Under the pieces are notes generated by a model. The model saw only the letters and a list, made by a program, of their open reading frames with translations. It made no database searches and was not told where the DNA came from. The translations under genes and the position numbers were made by a program. From DASWHF01 sp036393295 (GTDB lineage Bacteria; Pseudomonadota; Gammaproteobacteria; Acidiferrobacterales; UBA6901), in the NCBI GenBank assembly GCA_036393295.1, contig DASWHF010000035.1, forward strand, positions 1 through 43,596: DNA of 43,596 nt, read 5' to 3'. Positions 25,861 through 41,092 of the stretch are shown in pieces; the first letter of the stretch is position 1; the number at the start of each line of letters is the position of its first letter.

Positions 25861-26299
25861 TCTGGACATCTACCAGGTGCTGAAGCATCTGCCGCATCGT
25901 TACCCGTTCCTGCTGATCGACCGTGTGCTCGAATACGTCGAAGACAAGTCGCTGGTCGCGATCAAGAACGTCACGATCAACGAGCCGTTCTTCCAGGGGC
26001 ATTTCCCGAACCGGCCGGTCATGCCCGGCGTGCTGGTGGTGGAGGCGATGGCCCAGGCCTGCGGCATCCTGTCGTTCAAGACCCAGGGCACCACGCCCGG
26101 TTCGAACTCGATTTATCTGTTCGTCGGCATCGACAAGGCACGCTTCAAGCGCCCGGTCGAGCCCGGCGATCAGCTCATGATCGAGGTCTCGATCACGCGC
26201 AAGATGCACGGCATCTGGAAATACGAGGCCACCGCCAAGGTCGACGGCGAGCTGTGCTGCAGCGCCGAGCTGATGTGCACCTACAAGGAATTCGGGTAA
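25853..26299 (+). CDS. fabZ: 3-hydroxyacyl-ACP dehydratase FabZ
   Basis: Dehydrates 3-hydroxyacyl-ACP in fatty acid elongation; competes with LpxA and LpxD for the same hydroxyacyl-ACP pool. Hot-dog fold of 148 residues with catalytic His50 in FFQGHFPNRPVMPGV and Glu64 in VVEAMAQ. The start is TTG 25853, within the lpxD end, with GAGGGA before it; the next base after its stop begins lpxA. Confidence 0.96.
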   Translation: MNSLDIYQVLKHLPHRYPFLLIDRVLEYVEDKSLVAIKNVTINEPFFQGHFPNRPVMPGVLVVEAMAQACGILSFKTQGTTPGSNSIYLFVGIDKARFKRPVEPGDQLMIEVSITRKMHGIWKYEATAKVDGELCCSAELMCTYKEFG

Positions 26300-27070
26300 G
26301 TGATTCACCCGCAGGCGATCATCGACCCCAAGGCGCGTCTGGGGAAGGACGTTGAGGTCGGCCCGTTCTCGATCATCGGCGCAGACGTCGAGATCGGCGA
26401 CGGCAGCTGGATCGGGCCGCACGTGGTGATCAACGGGCCGACGCGCATCGGCGCCGGCAATCGCATTTTCCAGTTCGCTTCCATCGGCGAGGCACCGCAG
26501 GACCTGAAGTACGCCGGCGAGCCGACCCGGCTCGAGGTCGGCGATCGCAACGTGATCCGCGAGTACTGCACCTTCAGCCGCGGCACCGTTCCGGGCGGCG
26601 GCGTGACCCGCGTCGGCAGTCATAACCTGTTCATGGCCTATGTGCACGTCGCGCACGACTGCGAGGTCGGCAGCCACACCGTGTTCGCCAATCTCACCAC
26701 GCTCGCCGGCCACGTGAGCGTCGGTGATCACGCGATTCTCGGCGGCTTCACCGCCGTGCATCAGTTCTGCCACGTCGGCGCACATGTCATCACCGGTGTG
26801 GCGACCGTGACCTTCAAGGACATCCCGCCTTACCTCATGGTCTACGGCAACACCGCCAAGCCCTATGGCTTGAATCTGCGCGGGCTCAAGCGCCGCGGCT
26901 TCAGCGACGAAGGCATCGCCGCGCTCCGGCAGGCCTATAGATTTGTCTACCGGTCCGGCCTGCGCCTGCAGGAGGCGTTGTCGCAGATCGCCGAACTGCG
27001 GCGCCAGTTCCCCGAGGTTGCGCGCTTCGCCGAGTTCATCGAGCGGTCCGAACGCGGGATCATCCGCTAA
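26300..27070 (+). CDS. lpxA: UDP-N-acetylglucosamine acyltransferase LpxA
   Basis: First step of lipid A synthesis, 3-O-acylation of UDP-GlcNAc. Left-handed beta-helix of hexads (residues 2-185) and a helical C-terminus; catalytic His119 lies in VHVAHDC, and GLKRRGFS is conserved. Val167 (in AHVITGVATV) occupies the position of E. coli Gly173 and P. aeruginosa Met169, which sets acyl chain length. Length 256. GTG 26300 directly abuts the fabZ TAA. Confidence 0.96.
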   Translation: MIHPQAIIDPKARLGKDVEVGPFSIIGADVEIGDGSWIGPHVVINGPTRIGAGNRIFQFASIGEAPQDLKYAGEPTRLEVGDRNVIREYCTFSRGTVPGGGVTRVGSHNLFMAYVHVAHDCEVGSHTVFANLTTLAGHVSVGDHAILGGFTAVHQFCHVGAHVITGVATVTFKDIPPYLMVYGNTAKPYGLNLRGLKRRGFSDEGIAALRQAYRFVYRSGLRLQEALSQIAELRRQFPEVARFAEFIERSERGIIR

Positions 27071-27085
27071 ACGCGCATCGCGACC

Positions 27086-28312
27086 ATGACCCGACCGGCC
27101 CCGACATTGCCCGCCGACCGCCCCGGGCCGGACGGCGCGAGTGCCGCGCAGCGGGGGCTGCGTATCGGCATGATCGCCGGCGAGGTGTCGGGTGACCTGC
27201 TGGGCGGGCGGTTGCTGCGCGCCCTCAGGGAGCGCGTACCCGGGCTCCGCGTCGAGGGCGTGGGCGGCGCGGAGATGGCCGCCGAGGGTTGCCGCTCGCT
27301 GGTGCCGCTCGAGCGGCTGTCGGTAATGGGGCTGACGGAGATACTCGGCCGCTACCGGGAGCTGCGCCGCATCCGCGCGCGGCTGATCCGGCATTTCCTC
27401 GACGATCCGCCGGACGTGTTCGTCGGCGTCGATTTCCCCGGATTCAATCTCGGCGTCGAGCGCGCGCTCAAACGCGCCGGCATTCCGACCGTGCACTACG
27501 TCAGCCCGCAGGTCTGGGCCTGGCGCCGCTGGCGGGTGCGGACCATCCGCAAGTCGGTCGACCTGATGCTGGCGCTGTTCCCCTTCGAGGAGGCGTTCTA
27601 CGCCCGGCATCGCGTGCCGGTGCGCTTCGTCGGCCATCCGCTGGCCGACGAGATCGACGGCGAGATCGACGTGCGCGCGCTGCGACAGCGCCTGAAGCTG
27701 CCGCAGGAGAGCCTGGTGCTGGCGATGCTGCCCGGCAGCCGCGTGACCGAGCTCAAGGCGCACGCCGACCTGTTCGTGCAGACCGCGCTGTGGCTCACCA
27801 GCCGCGACGAGCGCCTGCACTTCGTGGTGCCGTTCGTGAACCGCCAGACGCGTGTGATCTTCGAGGAGGCGGTGAAGCGCAATGCCGCCTGGGACCTGCC
27901 GCTCACCCGCATGCACGGCCATTCGCGCGACGCCATGGCGGCGGCGGACGCGGTGCTGGTCGCATCCGGCACGGCGACGCTCGAGGCCATGTTGCTCAAG
28001 CGGCCGATGGTCGTGACCTATCGGGTATCGTTCCTGAGCGCGCGGTTGATCAAGTGGCTGTCAAGCGTCAAGCTCTATTCCATGCCCAACAATCTCGCCG
28101 GACGCGCGCTGGTACCGGAGCTGTTGCAGGGCCGGGCGCGGCCCGTGGCGCTCGGCCAGGCCGTGCTCGATCTGATCGGGCATCCGGAGGCGGTGGCCGC
28201 CACACTCGAGGAGTTCGACCGCATCCATGCCAGCCTGCGGCGCGGCGCCAGCGCCGGTGCCGCCGCGGCGATCCTGGAGCTGGTCGCGCAGCGGCGCCCG
28301 GGCGATGGCTGA
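27086..28312 (+). CDS. lpxB: Lipid A disaccharide synthase
   Basis: GT19 glycosyltransferase at the inner membrane face that joins UDP-2,3-diacylglucosamine and lipid X. AGEVSGDLLGG at residues 31-41 is the family signature; VGVDFPGFNLGVERALKR, YVSPQVWAWR and SGTATLEAML follow in order. The first 24 residues are a proline-rich extension, so translation may begin later, but RIGMIAGE needs at least residue 25. 408 residues. Stop overlaps the rnhB start. Confidence 0.95.
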   Translation: MTRPAPTLPADRPGPDGASAAQRGLRIGMIAGEVSGDLLGGRLLRALRERVPGLRVEGVGGAEMAAEGCRSLVPLERLSVMGLTEILGRYRELRRIRARLIRHFLDDPPDVFVGVDFPGFNLGVERALKRAGIPTVHYVSPQVWAWRRWRVRTIRKSVDLMLALFPFEEAFYARHRVPVRFVGHPLADEIDGEIDVRALRQRLKLPQESLVLAMLPGSRVTELKAHADLFVQTALWLTSRDERLHFVVPFVNRQTRVIFEEAVKRNAAWDLPLTRMHGHSRDAMAAADAVLVASGTATLEAMLLKRPMVVTYRVSFLSARLIKWLSSVKLYSMPNNLAGRALVPELLQGRARPVALGQAVLDLIGHPEAVAATLEEFDRIHASLRRGASAGAAAAILELVAQRRPGDG

Positions 28313-28931
28313 GCCGCTGGTTGCCGGGGTCGACGAGGCCGGGCGCGGGCCGCTGGCCGGGCCGGTCGTGGCGGCGGCGGTGATCCTGGATCCGGCGCGG
28401 CCGATCGCGGGGCTGGCCGATTCCAAGGCCTTGAGCGCCGAGCGGCGCGCCGCGCTCGCGGTGGCGATCCGTGGCCGCGCGCTGGCCTGGGCGGTGGCGG
28501 CGGCGAGCGTCGAGGAGATCGACGCGCTCAATATCCTCAATGCCAGCCTGCTGGCCATGGAGCGCGCCGTGGCGGCGCTCCAGCCGGCGCCGCGCCGGGC
28601 GCTGGTGGACGGCAATCGCGCGCCGCGGCTGCCCTGTGAGGTGCTCACCATCGTGCGCGGCGATGCCAGCGAGCCGGCGATTTCGGCCGCCTCGATCCTG
28701 GCCAAGGTCGAACGCGACGGCCTGATGATAGCGCTCGAGACGCATTACCCGGGCTACGGGTTCGCGCAGCACAAGGGCTACCCGACCGCGACCCACCTGG
28801 CCGCACTCGACGCCCTCGGCGTCAGCCCCGTCCATCGCCGCAGCTTTGCGCCGGTGCGGAATCGCCTCGGCAGCGTCATTGTTGGAAGGATCAAGATTCG
28901 CCACGGGGGGCACGGGGAACACGGGGAATGA
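28305..28931 (+). CDS. rnhB: Ribonuclease HII with a repeat-encoded tail
   Basis: Cleaves RNA in RNA/DNA hybrids and single ribonucleotides in DNA. Catalytic residues are visible: Asp10-Glu11 in GVDEAGRGPLAGPVV, Asp in VDGNRAP, and Asp in ISAASILAKVERD. GYGFAQHKGYPT is conserved. The true fold ends near FAPVRNRLG; the last residues, IRHGGHGEHGE, are encoded by the left arm of a dispersed repeat (28900-28927). ATG 28305 overlaps the lpxB stop. 208 residues. Confidence 0.95.
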   Translation: MAEPLVAGVDEAGRGPLAGPVVAAAVILDPARPIAGLADSKALSAERRAALAVAIRGRALAWAVAAASVEEIDALNILNASLLAMERAVAALQPAPRRALVDGNRAPRLPCEVLTIVRGDASEPAISAASILAKVERDGLMIALETHYPGYGFAQHKGYPTATHLAALDALGVSPVHRRSFAPVRNRLGSVIVGRIKIRHGGHGEHGE

Positions 28932-29017
28932 TCATTCAACATCGGGAACAACCATCAGGTTATCGGGCGAGCGCCTTTCGCGTTTTTTATCCCCGTGTCC
29001 CCCGTGTCCCCCGTGGC
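28900..29017. repeat. Inverted repeat with 9-base period (copy 1)
   Basis: The left arm 28900-28927 reads GCCACGGGGGG then CACGGGGAA and CACGGGGA, a 9-base periodic unit. The right arm 28990-29017 is its reverse complement in 26 of 28 positions. The 62-base centre holds a weak hairpin and a run of six T residues (28983-28988). The left arm encodes the end of rnhB and the element fills most of the 166-base gap before dnaE. Copy 2 is at 35012-35111. It may terminate or stabilise transcripts. Confidence 0.8.
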
Positions 29018-29097
29018 AAAAATGATTTTACAGGTTGCTTTCACCGGTTCGTGACGCCGGCTTTAACGGCCGGGCGATTTAGGGTGAAATAGCGCCC

Positions 29098-32679
<3,582 letters not shown>

Positions 32680-32685
32680 CCCATC

Positions 32686-33631
<946 letters not shown>

Positions 33632-33645
<14 letters not shown>

Positions 33646-35050
33646 ACCGCGCTTCTCCCCGGACTCCCTGGCGGTCGAGCTTGCCGGTCCGCTCGGGCTC
33701 GCCGCCGGCGATGCGGTGTGTGTCGCCTACAGCGGCGGCCTCGATTCCCATGTCCTGCTCCACGCCCTGAGCGGCTTGCGCGCCGCGACCGGGCTCATGC
33801 TCCGTGCCGTGCATGTCGATCACGGGCTGCATCCGCAATCCGCCGCCTGGGCCGCGCACTGCCGGCAGGTGTGCGCCGCGCTCGCGGTGCCGTGCCGGGT
33901 GGAGCGCGTGCAGGTGGCGCGCGACGGCGGCGACGGCCTCGAGGCGGCGGCGCGCCGGGCACGCTATGCCGCGCTGGCCGCCGGGCTCGGCGCCGGCGAG
34001 ACGCTGCTCACCGCCCATCAGCGCGACGACCAGGCCGAGACCCTGCTCTTGCAACTGTTCCGCGGCGCCGGCGTGCAGGGGCTCAAGGCGATGCCGGCCA
34101 GCCAGGCATTCGGCGCCGGCCGGCTGGCGCGGCCGCTGCTCGACTACAGCCGCGCCAGCCTGCGCGAGTACGCGCAGGCGCAGGGGCTGCGTTGGATCGA
34201 CGACAGCAGCAACGTCGACACCGCGCTCAGCCGCAATTTTCTCCGCCACCAGGTCCTGCCGGACGTGCGCCGGCGCTGGCCGGGCGTCGATGCCGCGCTG
34301 GCGCGCAGCGCCCGGCATGCCGCCGAGGCCGCGGCCCTGCTGGATGCGCTGGCCGAGGCCGATCTGGCCGTCTGCCGGCACGCGGCGGTCTGCGGGCACG
34401 GGCTGTCGGTGCCGGCGCTGCGCGCCCTGGACCCGGCGCGGCGCCGCAATCTGCTGCGTTACTGGTTGCGCCGACAGGGTTTCCATCTGCCCCAGACCCG
34501 GCACCTCGCGGAAGTCGATGCCATGCTCATGCACGATCCCGCCGGAAGGCGGGCGCGTGTCGCCTGGCCGGGCGCCGAGTTGTGGCGTTATCGGGACACG
34601 CTGTGCGCGATGCCGCCGCGGCCCCGGCCGGACCCGTCCTGGGCGCGCGCCTGGGATCTGGACGCGCCGCTGGCCATTGCCGACAGCGGCGATTGGCTCG
34701 AGGCCGGGAGCGCCAGCGGCGCGGGCATTGCCCGCGCCCGGATCGCGCCGGCCGGGGTCGTGGTGCGGCTGCGGCAGGGCGGCGAACGCTGCCGCCTGCC
34801 CGGGCGCGCCCACCATCACCAGCTCAAGAAACTGCTCCAGGCCCGCGGCGTGCCGCCCTGGGAGCGCGACTGGCTGCCGCTGGTCTATCAGGGCGATGCG
34901 CTGGTCGCCGTGGCCGACCTGTGGGTCTGCGAGCCATTCGCCGCGCGCCCCGGCGAGCCCGCCTGGCAGCTACGCTGGCGGCGCGTCGCCGCGGAGACGC
35001 CGCTGAACTACGCCACGGGGGACACGGGGATCACGGGGGAGGAAAAATGA
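33632..35050 (+). CDS. tilS: tRNA(Ile)-lysidine synthetase with a repeat-encoded tail
   Basis: Converts C34 of the AUA-reading tRNA-Ile to lysidine. The N-type ATP pyrophosphatase loop SGGLDS is at residues 34-39, with VDHGLHPQS and TAHQRDDQAET after it. The middle and C-terminal TilS domains are present (RLRQGGERCRLPG, LKKLLQARGVPPWERDWLP). The start is TTG 33632 inside accA. The natural end is near RWRRVAAE; the last residues YATGDTGITGEEK come from the left arm of the dispersed repeat. 472 residues. Confidence 0.95.
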
Positions 35051-35111
35051 AGGCAAAACACGCGTCAGAATTTAACATTCTTTCTCCCCGTGCTCCCCGT
35101 GCCCCCGTGGC
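35012..35111. repeat. Inverted repeat with 9-base period (copy 2)
   Basis: Left arm from 35012: GCCACGGGGGA, CACGGGGAT, CACGGGGGA. Right arm 35084-35111 is CTCCCCGTG, CTCCCCGTG, CCCCCGTGGC, the inverse with one-base slips. The centre is A/T-rich and unlike that of copy 1. The tilS stop lies just inside, so the left arm is translated. It occupies the first half of the 214-base tilS-pyrG gap. Confidence 0.8.
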
Positions 35112-35159
35112 TAATCGATTTTTTCGCGACACTGATGCATGGGCTTGGCGGCGCTCGCG

Positions 35160-35188
35160 TTGTGAATCCGGCCGGCTTCCGGTAAACT
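35160..35188 (+). promoter_or_regulatory. Candidate sigma-70 promoter of pyrG
   Basis: TTGTGA (35160-35165) and TAAACT (35183-35188) with a 17-base spacer. Initiation near 35195 gives a leader of about 70 bases that opens with an imperfect hairpin, CGTTCGGG (35196-35203) with CCCGGAACG (35221-35229). This promoter would serve pyrG-kdsA. Confidence 0.6.
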
Positions 35189-35264
35189 GTGATTCCGTTC
35201 GGGCTCCTCACGGGAACACTCCCGGAACGACTTCCACCGGCAGCCCAGTCAACCAACGGGATCC

Positions 35265-36913
<1,649 letters not shown>

Positions 36914-36917
<4 letters not shown>

Positions 36918-37762
36918 AACTCTGTGGATTCGAAGCGGGGCTCGACAAGCCCCTGTTCCTGATCGCCGGCCCCTGCGTAATCGAGTCGCGCGATCTCGCG
37001 CACGACACCGCCGGACGGTTGAAGGAAATCACGGCGGCCCTGGAAGTGCCGTTCATTTACAAGTCGTCCTACGACAAGGCCAACCGCAGCTCCGGCAAGT
37101 CCTTCCGCGGCCTGGGGATGGACAAGGGTCTCGAGATCCTCGAGAGCGTGCGCAAGGCGATCGGCGTGCCGGTGCTGACCGACGTGCACGAGATCGACGA
37201 GATCGACGCGGTCGCCGCGGCCGTCGACGTGCTGCAGACGCCGGCCTTCCTGTGCCGCCAGACCAACTTCATCCAGGCGGTGGCCGCCTGCGGCAAGCCG
37301 GTCAACATCAAGAAGGGCCAGTTCCTGGCGCCCGGCGACATGAAGAACGTGGTCGACAAGGCCAACGAGGCCGGCGGCCAGGGCCGGATCATGGTGTGTG
37401 AGCGCGGCGTGTCCTTCGGCTACAACAATCTGGTGTCCGACATGCGCTCGCTCGCCATCATGCGCGAGACCGGCTGCCCGGTGGTGTTCGACGCGACCCA
37501 TTCGGTGCAGCTGCCGGGCGGCCAGGGCGCGAAGAGCGGCGGGCAGCGCGAGCACGTGCCGGTGCTGGCGCGCGCGGCGGTGGCGGCGGGCATCTCCGGC
37601 ATTTTCATGGAGACCCATCCGGATCCGGCCAAGGCGCTGAGCGACGGCCCGAACGCCTGGCCGCTCGATCACATGCAGGAGCTGCTGACCGTCCTGAAGG
37701 CCCTGGACGCCGCGGTGAAGCGCATGGGGCTGGCGGAGACGCGGCTGCCGCTGGGCGGATGA
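36914..37762 (+). CDS. kdsA: 3-deoxy-D-manno-octulosonate 8-phosphate synthase
   Basis: Condenses phosphoenolpyruvate with arabinose 5-phosphate to Kdo-8-P, the precursor of the inner core sugar that is added to the lipid A made by the genes upstream. TIM barrel of 282 residues; LFLIAGPCVIESRD, YKSSYDKANRSS, TDVHEIDE, and FDATHSVQLPGG are conserved. The cysteine of metal-dependent forms is replaced by the Asn-type segment CGKPVNIKKGQF, indicating the metal-independent class I enzyme. ATG 36914 overlaps the pyrG stop. Confidence 0.96.
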
Positions 37763-37905
37763 GCAGTGCGAGCGGCCGCGCGCCGGCGAGGCGTTCCGCC
37801 CGCGCACCTTCTTCCGTGTCCTCCGCGCGCGCTTCCAGGGCCTGTGACGTGGGCTAGGCGGGCGGCATCCCGCGGATTCAAACCAGAGCGATACGAAGTG
37901 GAGCC

Positions 37906-39195
<1,290 letters not shown>

Positions 39196-39226
39196 CGCCG
39201 TGCCGCCGGGGCGATAACTGAAGTCC

Positions 39227-39517
39227 GTGAAGATCGCCTTCTATGCGCTGGTCGCGCTGCTGATCGTTCTTCAGTATCCGTTGTGGTTCGGCAATGGCGG
39301 CGCGATCGCGCTGTGGCAGCTCAAGCGCGAGATCGCCGCGCAACAGGCGGAGAACGAGCGGCTGCGCGAGCGCAATCGCGCGCTCGAGGCCGAGGTGCTG
39401 GATCTCAAGCAGGGCCTGGCGGCGGTGGAGGAGCGGGCGCGCGCCGAGCTCGGCATGGTCAAGAAGGACGAGACGTTTTTTCACATCGTCGAGCCGACCG
39501 GGCCCGCGCGGAAATGA
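39227..39517 (+). CDS. ftsB: Cell division protein FtsB
   Basis: Bitopic inner-membrane protein of the FtsQLB divisome complex. A single transmembrane helix (residues 3-20, AFYALVALLIVLQYPLWF) is followed by a coiled coil (about 30-70, REIAAQQAENERLRERNRAL) and the conserved end ARAELGMVKKDETFFHI. 96 residues; GTG start at 39227, 31 bases after eno. This is its usual position. Confidence 0.95.
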   Translation: MKIAFYALVALLIVLQYPLWFGNGGAIALWQLKREIAAQQAENERLRERNRALEAEVLDLKQGLAAVEERARAELGMVKKDETFFHIVEPTGPARK

Positions 39518-39567
39518 CGGCGCAGGTCAGAAACGCAACGCCAGGGCGCAAGGAAAAATTTACAACT

Positions 39568-39637
39568 GTAGGCGGGGCATCTTGCCCCGTCGGGCCGTGG
39601 ACGGGCCGTGCCGAGCGGGGCTGGAGGCCCCGCCTAC
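39568..39637. repeat. Pair of inverted REP hairpins (BIME-like), second copy
   Basis: The first hairpin 39568-39591 is GTAG then GGCGGGGC/GCCCCGTC with loop ATCTT; the second, 39615-39637, is GCGGGGC/GCCCCGC with loop TGGAG, ending in CTAC. The pair lies between the convergent ends of ftsB and ygfZ. On the minus strand the GTAG head of the second hairpin provides the TAG stop codon of ygfZ. Same family as 10467-10562. Confidence 0.8.
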
Positions 39638-40689
39638 AATTTTTCTTGAGCCGGGAGGGAGTAGGGCAGGTCGACGAGCGTCAGGCGCGCGCCGTCGGGG
39701 CTGCCGAGATGCAACTCACCGCCGGCGATGCTGGAGAGCTGCGCGACCAGCAGCAGGTCGTAGCCGCCGTCCGGCGCGGGCTGCGCATCGACCACGCTGC
39801 CGGCCGATTGATTGGTAAAGTCCGGCGCATACACCGCTGTGCCCGGCGTCGGCCGTTCCGCCGCCGGCACCGTGGCGCGCACCATGCGCTGTTTGAGGCG
39901 GCCGAGATAGTGCATGCGCGCGACGATCTCCTGCCCCGGATAGCAACCCTTCTTGAAGTTCACGCCGCCGAGCAGCTCGACGTTGGCCATTTGCGGGACG
40001 AACGCCTCGACCGTGCCCGGCTGCACGCTGGGCAGGCCGGCGCGGATATCGAGCCACGCCCAGGCCGGCCAGCCGACCGCCGGGGTCGCCGGACCCAGGC
40101 GGCGCCACAGTTCGGCGGTTTCCACGAGCGGCGCGATCACCAGGAAGCGCGGCACCGGCGCCGGCAGCCGCAGCACCGCGACCTCGGCGGCGTGCGCCAC
40201 CGCATTGTCCGTCTCCGGCGCCGGCAGCCCCAGGCCGGCCAGCAGATCGGCGGCCTGCGGGCCGGCCAGGCCGAACTGGCCGAGCTCGGCGTCGGCGTTG
40301 TCGATTGTCACCTTGGCGCGCAGCACGAACATCTTGAGGCGCTTGAGCGTCGTGTCCGCCAGGCCGGCCGGCAGTTGCAGCAAATAGCCGTCACCGTGGC
40401 GCAGCACGCGAAACAGCGCCAGCATGCGGCCCTGGGCGGTGCAGTAGGCGCTGAGCTGGCTGCGCGCCGTGTCGATGTCGCGGATGTCGTTGCTGAGCTG
40501 GCCCTGGAGAAAGGTCTGGACATCCCCGCCGCCGGCGCGCAGCAGCGACAGGTCCGGCAGCGCCGCGCGCACCGTGCCGTGCGCGGCGCGCCCGATCTCC
40601 GCCGCCGGGTCGTCGAAGTGCCAGCCGACGTCCGCCGTGCGGCGCGCGCCTTCGGCGCGGAGCAACTCGGTCCAGCTCGTCTCGCTCAT
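39634..40689 (-). CDS. ygfZ: Folate-binding protein YgfZ
   Basis: Folate-dependent factor for iron-sulfur cluster enzymes, including MiaB. The GcvT-like fold of about 351 residues holds the signature KKGCYPGQE with conserved Cys249; FLQGQLSNDI and QGRMLALFRVL are other landmarks. ATG 40689 is chosen; 13 further in-frame codons lie upstream. The stop codon falls within a REP hairpin, so the last residues may vary between strains. It is divergent from epsB. Confidence 0.93.
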   Translation of the reverse strand: MSETSWTELLRAEGARRTADVGWHFDDPAAEIGRAAHGTVRAALPDLSLLRAGGGDVQTFLQGQLSNDIRDIDTARSQLSAYCTAQGRMLALFRVLRHGDGYLLQLPAGLADTTLKRLKMFVLRAKVTIDNADAELGQFGLAGPQAADLLAGLGLPAPETDNAVAHAAEVAVLRLPAPVPRFLVIAPLVETAELWRRLGPATPAVGWPAWAWLDIRAGLPSVQPGTVEAFVPQMANVELLGGVNFKKGCYPGQEIVARMHYLGRLKQRMVRATVPAAERPTPGTAVYAPDFTNQSAGSVVDAQPAPDGGYDLLLVAQLSSIAGGELHLGSPDGARLTLVDLPYSLPAQEKL

Positions 40690-40771
40690 GGGTGTCGTTC
40701 GGCAAGGAAAGTGGGAATACGCGGGCATGATAACGCGTCTTCCAGGAGAGTTTAAGTCCCGGGTCGCGGCT

Positions 40772-40800
40772 TTGTCTCGCCGGGCGGTCGATGCTAGACT
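40772..40800 (+). promoter_or_regulatory. Candidate sigma-70 promoter of epsB
   Basis: TTGTCT (40772-40777) and TAGACT (40795-40800) are 17 bases apart, with a TGC just before the -10 box. It lies in the 403-base ygfZ-epsB gap (40690-41092). Initiation near 40807 gives a leader of about 286 bases. Confidence 0.5.
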
Positions 40801-40806
40801 CGCCGT

Positions 40807-41092
40807 GAATCCTCAGGGACCGGGGTGAGTCGGGTCGCGTGGATGAGGTCGGAGATATAAATAGTCCGAAAGCGGACCGGGCAGCCAGCCGACGTCAGGG
40901 CGGCGCCGGGGCCACGACCTCGAGCGGTGAGACACGAACCCGAAACAGCCCTTTCCGCCCTCCCGACGTACTGCAGTGCGATCACGATGTCCGGCTGTGG
41001 CGAGCCGTCGGACGCCGGTGCCTGGAGACCGGGTGCCGGCGGTGATGACGGACGGTCTTCACCCGCGGCGGTCGTGAGGAACGGGGAGCAGC
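40807..41092 (+). promoter_or_regulatory. Long structured leader of epsB
   Basis: The leader has nested pairing: CGGGT (40831-40835) with ACCCG (40938-40942), GAGGTCG (40845-40851) with CGACCTC (40915-40921), and inside it GTCCG/CGGAC (40864-40877). Downstream are a hairpin GTCCGGC...CGGAC (40989-41013) and a 12-bp hairpin with loop AGA (41014-41040). No T run follows. It does not show the cyclic-di-GMP (GEMM) consensus. An unassigned regulatory RNA is possible; GGGGAG near 41083 serves the start. Confidence 0.4.

Noticed and set aside
25670..27922. 750-codon minus-strand frame opposite lpxD-fabZ-lpxA-lpxB
   Set aside because: Spans four real genes; composition is that of reverse-read GC-rich codons.
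28960..28988. Intrinsic terminator after rnhB
   Set aside because: The stem next to the T run is only four base pairs; the longer inverted repeat around it is the better structure.
40839..41045. Short plus-strand frame in the epsB leader
   Set aside because: Polar, no ribosome binding site, overlaps the RNA hairpins; more likely untranslated.
40690..41092. Cyclic-di-GMP riboswitch or sigma-54 promoter before epsB
   Set aside because: Neither the GEMM consensus nor a GG-N10-GC pair of good quality was seen.
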